A program made the translations under genes and the position numbers. Positions 19,046 to 27,605 of a stretch of 64,000 nucleotides of DNA are shown here, piece after piece (position 1 is the first letter of the stretch; each line of letters opens with the position of its first letter). Origin of the DNA: Ignavibacteriota bacterium (GTDB lineage Bacteria; Bacteroidota; Ignavibacteria; Tepidaquicellales; Tepidaquicellaceae). Under the pieces are notes generated by a model, which saw nothing but the letters and a program-made list of their open reading frames with translations, did not search any database and had not been told where the DNA came from. The stretch is from the NCBI GenBank assembly GCA_016218085.1, contig JACREY010000011.1, positions 143,865 through 207,864 of the forward strand, read 5' to 3'.

Positions 19046-21157
19046 TTGAAAAAATATTTTTACATACTGCTGATATTTTTATTCCTGCTTGCGGGCGGGG
19101 TTATCTTTGCTCAGACCGATACGGCAAGGATAACAGCAGATACCACCAGACTTGCGGGTGACACGACAAACCTTAATCAGAACAGGCAGGAAGAGCTCCT
19201 TCTGGAAAATTCGCTCGAAGACACAGAAGATTCAAAGCTTCTTGATTACCTCGATAACCTCAGAAGAAATCCTTTTGACCTGAACACCGTGACACAGGTT
19301 GACCTCGAGTCAATTCCCTATGTCAACTCCATACTCGCAAAAAATATTATAGAGTACAGGGGCAAGATAAAAATGTTCCAGTCAAAAAGAGAGCTGATGT
19401 ACGTGGAGGGAATGAATGAACGGCTCTATGACATCCTGAAAGTTTATATCGTAGTGAGGAATTCAAGTCTCGATTTTTTAGAAGACGAATCGGGAAAAAT
19501 AACAAAGGAGAACCGCCGCCGCGGAATCCGTCTCGCAAAGAACCTGGAAATACGCTACAGGAGCCGCTTTCAGCAGGATATGCAGACAAAGGAAGGGTAC
19601 CTGAGCGGGGACTATCCGGGCACGAAGGCAAAAATCTACAACCAGCTTAACTTTGTTTACGATAAATCAAAATTCATACTCGAAGGAAATCTTACAATCG
19701 AGAAGGACCCGGGCGAAACAAGTCTCACGGATTTTTCTTCGGGCTACCTGGAGCTGAAGACAAAAGGATTTTTAAAAAATCTTGTTGCCGGAGATTACTC
19801 GCTCACGTTCGGGCAGGGGCTGGGGATGTGGAGCAATCTTGGGTTTTCCAAAGGCAGCGAATCGGTTGATCCGGTGAAGAAAAAGGGATACGGCATAAAC
19901 AGCTATTCATCTGCAAACGAGTCGCAGTTTTTCCGCGGAGCGGCTGCCGACCTGAATTACAAGAACCTCGACCTGATTTTATTCTATTCAAATAATTATT
20001 TCGATGCCTCGGTTGACACAACGCTGGATGAAGTATCGAGCTTTTACTTCGACGGATACCACAGGACAATTTCGGAAAAGAACCGCCGGAACTCCGCAAA
20101 GGAACAGCTTTTCGGCGGACGCACCGTATTCAGCAAAGACAACATACGGCTCGGTATGACTTACTGGACGTCGAAATTTTCAAAAGTAATAGGGGCGGAC
20201 AGTTCGCGCCAGCTTTATAACTTCGCAGGCGATAAGGCAAACATGCTTTCTTTCGATTATGATTTCATCTACAGAAACATTAATCTTTACGGAGAGTTTG
20301 CGCGCTCGCAGTCGGGTGCCGTTGCAGGAATAGCGGCGATGCAGTTTTCTTTTTCAAAGCTTGCAAACCTTGTATTCCTTTACAGGGCTTATCCCGAGGA
20401 CTTCTCGCCCGTTCACTCCTTTGGGTTCGGGGAAAAAAACGGCAACACGCAAAACGAAGCAGGGTTTTATTCGGGCATAAACCTGATGCCGTTTAAGGGA
20501 CTGGAGATAAACGCATATTACGACCAGTTCAAATTCCCTTACCGCTCGTATTCAGACCCGGTTTCGATTCAGGGAAATGATTTCCTTGCAAACGTGATGT
20601 GGGCAGTGAGCAAAGACCTTGCGATAAACTTCCGCTACAAAAACGAAAACAAAGAAGACACGAGGACGGTGCAGGATGAATTCGGGCGCGATATAAAACT
20701 GATTGACAACCGCAACCAGATGAACTTCAGGTTTGGATTCGACTATGACATTTCCGACAGGATAAGGGTTCGCAGCCGCTACGATTATGTGTTCGTAAAA
20801 TATGACCTTTTCGGGGGTAACAACAAGGGGAATATGTTCTTCACGGATTTAAGATTCGTGCCGTTGCGAGGGCTGACATTTTCTACCAGGTTTATTTACT
20901 TCGATACGGAAGATTACGACAGCCGCCTGTATGAATATGAAGAAGACATAAGGGGCGTGATGTCAAACCTCGGGCTTTACGGAAAGGGCACGCGCTGGTA
21001 TGTAATGGCAAAGTTCAAACCATACGGCTTCCTGGAGGTTTCAGCGAAGTACGCCAAAACATATATGGACGGAGCGAAGACAATCGGTTCCGGCAATGAC
21101 CTGATTCACACCGACATAAACGACAAGCTGAACGTGGGAATGGAAATCTTCTTTTAG
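19046..21157 (+). CDS. Helix-hairpin-helix plus outer-membrane barrel protein
   Basis: This 703-aa protein begins at a TTG (19046) that opens a clean signal peptide (MKKYFYILLIFLFLLAGGVI...AQ). Residues about 70-130 hold ComEA-like helix-hairpin-helix repeats: 'NPFDLNTVTQVDLESIPYVN' and 'RELMYVEGMNERLYDILKVY'. The rest is beta-strand rich with many Tyr/Phe/Arg and ends in 'KLNVGMEIFF', typical of a barrel. Such HhH-barrel fusions are common in Bacteroidota but have no established function; DNA uptake is sometimes proposed because ComEA also has HhH motifs. It is separated from the preceding unit by a terminator. The downstream repeat region begins exactly at its stop codon. Confidence 0.75.
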   Translation: MKKYFYILLIFLFLLAGGVIFAQTDTARITADTTRLAGDTTNLNQNRQEELLLENSLEDTEDSKLLDYLDNLRRNPFDLNTVTQVDLESIPYVNSILAKNIIEYRGKIKMFQSKRELMYVEGMNERLYDILKVYIVVRNSSLDFLEDESGKITKENRRRGIRLAKNLEIRYRSRFQQDMQTKEGYLSGDYPGTKAKIYNQLNFVYDKSKFILEGNLTIEKDPGETSLTDFSSGYLELKTKGFLKNLVAGDYSLTFGQGLGMWSNLGFSKGSESVDPVKKKGYGINSYSSANESQFFRGAAADLNYKNLDLILFYSNNYFDASVDTTLDEVSSFYFDGYHRTISEKNRRNSAKEQLFGGRTVFSKDNIRLGMTYWTSKFSKVIGADSSRQLYNFAGDKANMLSFDYDFIYRNINLYGEFARSQSGAVAGIAAMQFSFSKLANLVFLYRAYPEDFSPVHSFGFGEKNGNTQNEAGFYSGINLMPFKGLEINAYYDQFKFPYRSYSDPVSIQGNDFLANVMWAVSKDLAINFRYKNENKEDTRTVQDEFGRDIKLIDNRNQMNFRFGFDYDISDRIRVRSRYDYVFVKYDLFGGNNKGNMFFTDLRFVPLRGLTFSTRFIYFDTEDYDSRLYEYEEDIRGVMSNLGLYGKGTRWYVMAKFKPYGFLEVSAKYAKTYMDGAKTIGSGNDLIHTDINDKLNVGMEIFF

Positions 21158-21783
21158 TTTGTAAAGTTTATCCGCCACGGCGGATGCAAAGAGCGCATAA
21201 AGTTTATAAAGTAAGAGCGGCAATCGTGAATAGTCAATCGTGAATAAAAGAGCGAAGAGCTTTTCACCACTAAGGCACTAAGGGCACAAAGTTTTTTTAA
21301 TGTTAAGAGCGAAGAGCAAAATATTTTGAACGCACCCGCCACGGCGGGCGTAAAGAACACGGATTACGCTCCCGCCACGGCGGACTCAAAGAACGAGGAT
21401 TGGTTATGGTAATCGCTGTTTTTTTGAGGGTTAAGAGCGGAAACCCCGAAGGGGTGAGAGTATTATAGAAAATAGAAACAAAAAAAACAAAACCCCGAAG
21501 GGGTGATATATTTATAACATTGTTTTCTGCCCCGGAGGGGCAGTATATTTATAGCACCGTGAGTTTCCCTTTATCCACCGCTCCGGAGGTCAACGACCCG
21601 CCGTGGCGGGAGCGGAATATTTCAAAGAACAAAATTAAGTTCATAAAGTTTATCCGCCACGGCGGATGCAAAGAACGCATAAAGTAAGAACAAAGAGCGT
21701 GAATCGTCAATCGGCAATCGTGAATAGAAGAGCAATGAGCGTGAATCGGCATTAATAAATTAAGGAACGACAGCATTAACAAG
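21158..21783. repeat. Large modular repeat region
   Basis: A 626-bp spacer is built from short repeated units. A 41-bp direct repeat occurs at 21163-21203 and 21645-21685 (one mismatch in its core, around a TCCGCC-AC-GGCGGA hairpin). CGTGAATAG/CAATCGTGAATA units lie near 21222-21247 and 21693-21744. CCCGCCACGGCGGG hairpins lie at 21335 and near 21371, and a CCCGCCGTGGCGGG at about 21598. 'ACCCCGAAGGGGTGA' palindromes lie near 21442 and 21490, with a related CCCCGGAGGGG near 21532. Many units are joined by AAGAGC. No gene is supported; short frames here are made of repeat sequence. Confidence 0.8.
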
Positions 21784-21940
21784 CTCGTGAATTATTTTAA
21801 TTATTTTAAAGAACTAGTGTTTAGTTTCATTACTAAATCTTAAAAACATTAATTAAAAAATCCCAATAATAAATAACTGTTTTTTGTATACATCACTTTT
21901 GAGCAACGTTTTCGTGTTGCAGTACGTAGCAGTTTTGTTT
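21784..21940. other. AT-rich spacer with a small GCAAC/GTTGC hairpin
   Basis: No gene is seen. Near 21903-21920 the sequence GCAACGTTTTCGTGTTGC can form a short hairpin just downstream of the HTH protein gene on the minus strand. It lacks a T run, so I do not call it a terminator. Confidence 0.4.
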
Positions 21941-22483
21941 TCATACATTTTTATCCTCTGTTTTTTCAATAGTTTTTACGGGTGTTTCTTCTTCGGTCGT
22001 GTTTTCATTTCCGGAAACGGGGAAAACGCCGCTATCCGCATCATGATTTGATTCGGGTTCGATATTATCCCTGAAGTTTATTCCCACTTTCAGCAGGTCA
22101 ATTTCGCAGATGGAAATCATATCAGAAAGTTTTATATAGAGACTAAGCGCATCTCCGTAGGGATTTGAAAACCCATTTGAATCCAGTTTGGCATTTTCCA
22201 TTTTTTCCGCAATTCTTTTCAGTTCTTTTTTCAGGAAGTCCAGGCGTTCGGTTTTGGAGTCAATAATTTTCTGCTGGAGGTCGCAGAAGACTTTATTGCG
22301 GAGTTCGAGCAGTTCCTTTGAAAACTTTTTATTCCAGTCGCAGACCGTACGGGAGGACATTTTCAGCTTGCGTGCGATTTCGCGGACAGAGGAGCCCGAG
22401 GAGCGAAGGGTGAGGAATTTGCATTCGATGTCTGAGAGCTTCGATGCAGTCCCGGGTGATATGTTTGGTATTCTATAATCCAT
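21941..22483 (-). CDS. Orphan helix-turn-helix protein, terminase-small-subunit/transposase-like
   Basis: A 180-aa protein has an N-terminal HTH ('EIARKLKMSSRTVCDWNKKF', about residues 35-55) preceded by 'LSDIECKFLTLRSSGSS'. A long charged coiled helix follows (about 58-100), then 'SNPYGDALSLYIKLSDMISI' and an acidic tail. The arrangement resembles small HTH proteins related to phage terminase small subunits or transposase DNA-binding modules, but I do not recognise a family with certainty. It lies downstream of the defence cassette on the same strand, 100 bp beyond the HEPN-like gene, and its codon use looks less AT-rich than that cassette. It may be a mobile-element remnant or a local regulator. 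Confidence 0.6.
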   Translation of the reverse strand: MDYRIPNISPGTASKLSDIECKFLTLRSSGSSVREIARKLKMSSRTVCDWNKKFSKELLELRNKVFCDLQQKIIDSKTERLDFLKKELKRIAEKMENAKLDSNGFSNPYGDALSLYIKLSDMISICEIDLLKVGINFRDNIEPESNHDADSGVFPVSGNENTTEEETPVKTIEKTEDKNV

Positions 22484-22585
22484 ATAGCTTTTTCCTTTCG
22501 TTATAATATAAGCCTTATAGATTATGTTGTCAAGGGAAATAGTACTTAAAATATACAGTTTAACTCTTTCAAATTCGTGTTTTTT

Positions 22586-23452
22586 CTATGTTTTTCTAAT
22601 GTTAATTTTTGCTCCAGTGATCTTTGAAATCATTTCGTAAGGAAACCAAGTTATTTCCATATTAATTTTCTCCTCAATTATATCAGAGCAAATTAAACTT
22701 GGGGCACCCCTTTGCTCGGTTACTTCTAAAAGTAAAGAAAGTAATTTGTTCCCATATTCAATGTGTTTTGAATAATTAGGAGCATTTATTTTTGTATTTA
22801 ATTTTTCTAAAAGTTCGAATTTTTCATCAATTAGCGGAACAATATCAAAAGTTTCTTCTTTTTTGTTAAGATCCTCAGTAACCTTTTCACCCCAAGAGTC
22901 ATATTTTGAAGTTAGATCATCGCGAACAAGAAAAATAGTTAACGTACAAATTGTTTTTCCTTTGTCACCCGCTTCTGAGTTTATTTTTAGGGAACCCGAC
23001 GGAAGACCACAATGTTGAGAAAAATTACGAAGTTTATAAAGAAAACGATAAGAGAAATAATTATCATAAGCTTCCCCCGTCTCTTTTTTAAAAAGCAATA
23101 TCTCATCGGATTTAGCACCGAATTCTCGTTTAAATCTTGTTTCTGTATGGTCTAAATAAGTTCTAACCGAAGAAAGAAAATTTAATATTAATCTATTTAA
23201 ATCTAGAAACAAAAACTCGAATTCGGAAAAATCCGCAGTTGGGTTATCAATAAATTTATCTAAATAATTTTTAACAGTTGATTTAAATTCCCTGTAATTT
23301 AATTCTACAAGCCTGAATAATTTTTCGTCAGAAGAAAGTTTGTTTAGCTTTTTTACGTGTTCAATACATTGATTATAATTTTCTTCGTTAAATTCGCGAA
23401 CCATTGAAACACTTGTGTTGTCTATGGTCGCAAGAAAAAAAGTTTTGGGCAT
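22586..23452 (-). CDS. HEPN-like protein of unknown family, last gene of the defence cassette
   Basis: I do not recognise this 288-aa protein as a whole. It is largely helical, and residues 138-149 read 'LYKLRNFSQHCG', giving R142-x4-H147 with Asn after the Arg. This is the RNase signature arrangement (R[NDH]x4-6H) of HEPN nucleases in toxins and defence systems. The flanking helices ('LDLNRLILNFLSSVRTYLDH' before it) fit a HEPN bundle. It follows the KTSC gene by 53 bp in the same orientation and shares the strong AT bias of the SIR2-HerA-KTSC genes. Inference: an accessory effector or sensor of that cassette. A chance RxxxxH match in an unrelated helical protein is the alternative. Confidence 0.6.
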   Translation of the reverse strand: MPKTFFLATIDNTSVSMVREFNEENYNQCIEHVKKLNKLSSDEKLFRLVELNYREFKSTVKNYLDKFIDNPTADFSEFEFLFLDLNRLILNFLSSVRTYLDHTETRFKREFGAKSDEILLFKKETGEAYDNYFSYRFLYKLRNFSQHCGLPSGSLKINSEAGDKGKTICTLTIFLVRDDLTSKYDSWGEKVTEDLNKKEETFDIVPLIDEKFELLEKLNTKINAPNYSKHIEYGNKLLSLLLEVTEQRGAPSLICSDIIEEKINMEITWFPYEMISKITGAKINIRKT

Positions 23453-23505
23453 TTAATTTAATTTAAGTTAAGTTAATAAAGGTTTAAAGATAAATAGACT
23501 TTTAT

Positions 23506-23757
23506 TTATTTATATTGTTGAAATTGATATCCAGCTTTTTTAACTAGTTTATCTAATGTTGCCCCATATGACGGCACTCCTTTACTTTTACTGATACATT
23601 CTTTATTTAAAATTCTTTGGAAAATTTCAACCGGGACGTTCAGATATTTGTAACCCGAGCCCCCTTTAAATTCTACAAATAAATCATTTTCTGAGTGCGC
23701 AATTCTTTCTATACTTCCTGAATCAGCGCCAATTTCTTGCCACTCTATATTTTGCAT
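23506..23757 (-). CDS. KTSC domain protein
   Basis: A small protein of 83 aa with the pattern 'SIERIAHSENDLFVEFKGGS', 'GYKYLNVPVEIFQRIL' and 'SKGVPSYGATLDKLVKKAGY' matches the KTSC domain, a short domain of unknown biochemical role found alone or fused to phage and lysyl-tRNA-synthetase-like proteins. I chose the ATG at 23757 rather than the longer frame beginning at 23856, because a strong ribosome-binding site (AAAAGGAGT, 23762-23770) lies 4 nt upstream and the longer frame would overlap the HerA gene by 86 bp. It follows the HerA stop by 13 nt and is probably translated from the same mRNA. Confidence 0.8.
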   Translation of the reverse strand: MQNIEWQEIGADSGSIERIAHSENDLFVEFKGGSGYKYLNVPVEIFQRILNKECISKSKGVPSYGATLDKLVKKAGYQFQQYK

Positions 23758-23761
23758 TTTT

Positions 23762-23770
23762 ACTCCTTTT
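23762..23770 (-). promoter_or_regulatory. Shine-Dalgarno site fixing the KTSC start
   Basis: On the minus strand AAAAGGAGT directly follows the HerA stop codon and is 4 nt before the ATG at 23757. It is one of the few canonical ribosome-binding sites in this window, which fits a transferred cassette. Confidence 0.7.
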
Positions 23771-25534
23771 TTATTTTTGCATCCATCTCTCGATGGTATT
23801 TTTATAGTCAAATTTGCTATTTCTTTTTTCTTTCCAAACCCCGATTCTCTTATCAAAATTAATGTTTTTAACTGATTCTAATAAAGGAATTTTAACTTTC
23901 ATTGGAATTTTCATTGATTCACCAATTACAAAGGCATCTCCATTTCCCAGGGATGGAAGAGATTTTAAAAACATTGAAAAGTTATTGGGGGCAAATTTAA
24001 TAATTATTCCTTGATCATCACTATTTGTCAATCTTAGCGCAATAAATGTACTAACCTGTGAAATAATAGTATTAGGAATTTCAACCGGTCTTTGTGAAAT
24101 AATCATCGCACCTATTCCAAATTTCCTACCTTCTTTCATTATTCGTTCAACAGCTTTCTGAGAAAAACTATCTTTGGTATTTGAATTTAAATATTTATGT
24201 GCTTCTTCATAACAAATTAAAATGGGTCTCCCTTCAAAAGGTTTGTTTACTTTTAATGAGTAATATATTATATCAAATAATAGATTTGATAAGATACCAA
24301 TTACAACATCAAGAATATTGTATGGTATACCTCCTAAATTTAAAATCGTAATTTGCTTTTCATTTTCTATCCACTTTGAAATCAATTCCTCAATATTCTT
24401 TGTTCCTTTTATGTATTCATCTTCTCCAAACATAAATCTAAAATCATCACTTTTAATAATGTTTAATATATTGTCTGCGATACTTCGAAAATAAGTTTCG
24501 TTTGATTTATAAGGGGCTGTTCTATCGGTTGTATAAGGTTTAAATTGCGGTTTCTCCAATTTTTCGGCATTTCCTTTCAATTCTATCCCTTTTTTATCTG
24601 TTTCAAAGGCATAATTTTTGGGTTCCCTTTCGGCAGAGACAGTAAAAGTACCATAACCCCTACTATGAAATTCCAACCAAATATCTTTGATGTCAAATGG
24701 AATAGGGGAATTTATGTTAATATCATTTATTTTGATTTTTTCTTTTAACTCGCTTCTCCCTGACACATAATTTTTTTTTATTTGAAGTATTCTATCATGA
24801 AATACATCTGTAGCAGTTGACATAACATTTCCCGATGGTAATCCAAATAATTTACAGAGAGTGTCAAAATCAAGCATCCAATATGGAATAATCAGTTTGT
24901 TTGTTTCGTTATAAACGGAAAATTCTTTTGCCTCATTTTTTAAGTAATTCATATATTCACCATGTATATCAATAATTATTGTTCTTGAGCTTGGATACTC
25001 TGTAACAATGTTAGAGAGAAGATATGCAACCGTATTTGATTTTCCACTCCCGGTGCTACCGACTACGAACGAGTGCTTTAAAACAAAATCATTTAAATTA
25101 ATATATACGGGCAGTTCATTCGAAAAATAATTCGTACCGATTTTTATTGGGAATTTTACGGCTGATTTGAAAATAATATTTATGTCATCTTCGTCAATTA
25201 TATAAGCAGAATCATCAATGCTCGGAGTAATTTTTGCTCCGTTTTCGAATTCACCGGTAACTGCCCTGTATCCAAGTAGTGAAACGTTTATAATCTTTTT
25301 GTCTACAACAATTTCACCAGAATATAGAAAGGTCGAAAAAGATTCTACAACCCCATATAAACACGATAATCCATTAATTATTTTTATGAAACTACCAACC
25401 TGACCAATTCTGTATAAATTACCATTATGAATTATGTTGTAATTACTAATATCTTTACTAACTTCAATAATTATTCGTTCTGAATTTACCTCTATAACTT
25501 GTCCTATTTTTCCATTTTTTGATTCTTGTTTCAT
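23771..25534 (-). CDS. HerA-like hexameric ATPase of a SIR2-HerA defence pair
   Basis: A 587-aa FtsK/HerA-superfamily translocase. An N-terminal HAS-like beta barrel ('GQVGSFIKIINGLSCLYGVV', about residues 40-65) precedes Walker A 'VGSTGSGKSN' (159-166). Walker B is 'ILICYEEAHKYL', and the HerA signature 'GIGAMIISQRPVEIPNTIIS' with the arginine-containing 'LRLTNSDDQGII' follows. The ATG shares one base with the stop of the upstream SIR2 gene (TAATG), indicating translational coupling. Known: HerA ATPases paired with a SIR2-like NADase form an anti-phage system (SIR2-HerA, also called Nezha) in which the HerA hexamer and SIR2 subunits assemble and NAD+ is depleted on infection. Without the SIR2 gene I would call it a generic DUF87 protein. 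Confidence 0.9.
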   Translation of the reverse strand: MKQESKNGKIGQVIEVNSERIIIEVSKDISNYNIIHNGNLYRIGQVGSFIKIINGLSCLYGVVESFSTFLYSGEIVVDKKIINVSLLGYRAVTGEFENGAKITPSIDDSAYIIDEDDINIIFKSAVKFPIKIGTNYFSNELPVYINLNDFVLKHSFVVGSTGSGKSNTVAYLLSNIVTEYPSSRTIIIDIHGEYMNYLKNEAKEFSVYNETNKLIIPYWMLDFDTLCKLFGLPSGNVMSTATDVFHDRILQIKKNYVSGRSELKEKIKINDININSPIPFDIKDIWLEFHSRGYGTFTVSAEREPKNYAFETDKKGIELKGNAEKLEKPQFKPYTTDRTAPYKSNETYFRSIADNILNIIKSDDFRFMFGEDEYIKGTKNIEELISKWIENEKQITILNLGGIPYNILDVVIGILSNLLFDIIYYSLKVNKPFEGRPILICYEEAHKYLNSNTKDSFSQKAVERIMKEGRKFGIGAMIISQRPVEIPNTIISQVSTFIALRLTNSDDQGIIIKFAPNNFSMFLKSLPSLGNGDAFVIGESMKIPMKVKIPLLESVKNINFDKRIGVWKEKRNSKFDYKNTIERWMQK

Positions 25535-26577
25535 TATTTTTCCTTTTCGGTTTCAATTATCGTTTCTAGTGGCTTTTGATTAACAAGTAAATCTAAAATT
25601 GTCACAAAATTATTAAAATCTCCAATATTTTTATCAAACGTAAACTCACTTTCTGCTTTATTTATATATTTCTTTTTTTCGGTGTAAATTGAAATATTTG
25701 GATACAAGCCAAATATTTCAATAACTCTTTTAAAAGTATCTATGCTATATGTAAATGTAAGTACTGTCAATCTAGTATTATTGTTTAATCCATTAATAAT
25801 TATATCGTTTACATGATCATCGTTAAAAGAATATCCCAAAATAAGAAGAACTTTTTCGTTTTCTAATAAGTACTTTCTGAAACGGTCCAAATAAGATATA
25901 AAGGGGGCTTTTCTGGAGGACAAATATTTATCCATGGAGGGATAAACTAATAAATTCTCAAATTCATTATTAACATTGTTTTCGATAAATATTTTTTCAT
26001 CTTTAGATTTTTTGAAATTTAAAGAACCATGTAATTTCCATAATTTTACCCAACTCTGCTTAACGTACAATCCTTTAAAATCGTCTACAGAATCAGATAT
26101 AAAAAACGGCTTTAAGTTCCCAACAAAACCCGAAAAATAAGGTAAGTTTACTTTCTCTAATGCTTTTTCCAGTAGCAAATCATAATTTAATGAAAATATT
26201 TCTTTTTCGAATTCTCGGTTAATAAAATTTAGCCAGATTACTAAATTACATAATTTATCAAAAACTACATCAGTTGAAAGTTTTCCAAAAATTGTTTTTT
26301 TTATGCTTTTTTCAAATTCTATTATTTCTTTTTCTTTCAGATTATTAAATTCTTTATCTTTACTAATTAATGATTTTAATTGTTGCACTTTATTTAATAT
26401 ATCTTCAATATTATCATCATCACTTAATAAATCAGTGAAGTTTTTATTCTTTAAAACTTTTAGAACTTCTTTTGTTAAATCGTCAACGTTTGGTAGTCCA
26501 CACGCTTTTGATACACCCGCCCCAATTAATAAACCAACCTGTTTTGGGGTTGCTAAAATTTCTAATAAATTTTCCAT
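25534..26577 (-). CDS. SIR2-like NAD+ hydrolase of a SIR2-HerA defence pair
   Basis: The 347-aa protein begins with the SIR2_2-type NAD-binding motif 'GLLIGAGVSKACGLPN' (GAGxS at 19-23). 'FSLNYDLLLEKAL' supplies Asn131, 'WKLHGSLNF' supplies the catalytic-type His183, and 'VLLILGYSFNDDHVNDIII' matches the C-terminal part of the fold. In defence SIR2 proteins the equivalent Asn and His are needed for NAD+ cleavage. The Cys-zinc module of deacetylase sirtuins is absent. It is the first gene of a four-gene AT-rich unit on the minus strand (SIR2, HerA, KTSC, HEPN-like) and overlaps HerA by one base. The promoter should lie in the 73 bp before it. Confidence 0.9.
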   Translation of the reverse strand: MENLLEILATPKQVGLLIGAGVSKACGLPNVDDLTKEVLKVLKNKNFTDLLSDDDNIEDILNKVQQLKSLISKDKEFNNLKEKEIIEFEKSIKKTIFGKLSTDVVFDKLCNLVIWLNFINREFEKEIFSLNYDLLLEKALEKVNLPYFSGFVGNLKPFFISDSVDDFKGLYVKQSWVKLWKLHGSLNFKKSKDEKIFIENNVNNEFENLLVYPSMDKYLSSRKAPFISYLDRFRKYLLENEKVLLILGYSFNDDHVNDIIINGLNNNTRLTVLTFTYSIDTFKRVIEIFGLYPNISIYTEKKKYINKAESEFTFDKNIGDFNNFVTILDLLVNQKPLETIIETEKEK

Positions 26578-26650
26578 AATTAATCTTTGCTTTAAATTAA
26601 GATGTTTTTATAATATTTCTAAAATAAATATATTCTACTTTTATTCAACC

Positions 26651-27157
26651 TCACATCTTCACCCACCTCAGCCTTGATTTTTTTCCTGCCAGGGTTTCGT
26701 GGGGAAGGAGTACGAGTGTATCGGATTTAAATTCAAAATCGCGCAACAGAGTTGTTCCCCAGTCTTTCGGCTCAGTGGCGGAGAGGCGGCGGTGCTCGAC
26801 GGTGGAGTTTGTGATTTTATACTCGGCGAAGTAAACCCAGTTCGAGCAGTAGAGTTTAATTAGCTCTTTTAGTTCGCCCGGGCTGAGGCTGTCGAGGTTT
26901 TTATTTGTGTTTACGTCTTTATATCCTTTCGGTGTGATTTGCACACCCATATTATTTTTTCCGTCGTAGATGATATAGCCGGTCCAGCCGGAGAAGGCAG
27001 AATCGTAATACCATTTTCCCGAAGAGTTATCGAGCGATTCGATTTTTTCAAGCTTCCAGGAGCCGGGTAATTTATTTTCGGGGGTTTGATTTTTTTGACA
27101 GCATCCGTAGAGGAGCAGGGCAATGAGTATTACAAAAATTAATTTTGAAAAGCTCAT
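26651..27157 (-). CDS. Lipocalin-like lipoprotein
   Basis: A 168-aa protein has a lipoprotein signal 'FVILIALLLYGCCQ' (lipobox LYGC). It is followed by 'LPGSWKLEKIES...', a pattern seen at the start of lipocalin-like domains (GxWxL), and predicted beta strands. It is likely anchored to the outer membrane and binds a small hydrophobic ligand, but the ligand is unknown. It lies upstream of the SIR2 gene on the same strand; base composition is less AT-rich than in that cassette, so I do not regard it as part of it. Confidence 0.65.
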   Translation of the reverse strand: MSFSKLIFVILIALLLYGCCQKNQTPENKLPGSWKLEKIESLDNSSGKWYYDSAFSGWTGYIIYDGKNNMGVQITPKGYKDVNTNKNLDSLSPGELKELIKLYCSNWVYFAEYKITNSTVEHRRLSATEPKDWGTTLLRDFEFKSDTLVLLPHETLAGKKSRLRWVKM

Positions 27158-27605
27158 AGTTTAGGGGTTTGATGTTTTTTTATAACAACACGATAATATA
27201 TGAAATATGGTTTTTGGTTGCAAGGAAGAGTAAAGAGTGAGTAGAGTCTATAGAGTCTATTGAGTAAGAGCGGGATCCCCGCCTAAAGCATGCGGGGATG
27301 ACAATGTTGCTTGAAGAGCAGGGGTGACAATTTTTTGTGGATTATGTATATAATTTGAAACAAAATCCCTTAAAAATCAGTAAAATCAATTAGGATTAGA
27401 TTAATAAAATTTTTAATATTCGTAATCCCGATGTCGTCTGAAAAGCTGACTCATCGGGACGCAAAGAGCGCGGATTCGTAAGATTTATTAGATTAAAGAG
27501 CAAATAATCAACATCTTATTTTGTAATAATATGTTATATTACACAATAATACTCATATAATACCATAATACATTATAAATTATTTAATTTAATTAAAACA
27601 TATTT
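27158..27605. repeat. Spacer with modular repeats and a covarying hairpin
   Basis: There is no gene. 27266-27305 is a 40-bp module (AAGAGCGGG then ATCCCCGC-CTAAAGCAT-GCGGGGAT then GACAAT), found in inverted orientation at 38939-38978 with a compensated base pair. It is followed by AAGAGCAGGGGTGACAAT. At 27427-27462 TCCCGATG and CATCGGGA flank an 18-bp centre, then GCAAAGAGCGCGGATTCGTAAG links to a 9-bp unit. The last ~110 bp (27500-27605) are AT-rich and probably hold the promoter of the protease gene. Confidence 0.75.

Noticed and set aside
21154..21782. Short minus-strand frames in the 21-kb spacer
   Set aside because: They are translations of the modular repeats (for example repeated 'HPPWRINF').
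23506..23856. Longer KTSC protein of 116 aa
   Set aside because: The extra N-terminal part overlaps the HerA gene; the ATG at 23757 has a strong ribosome-binding site.
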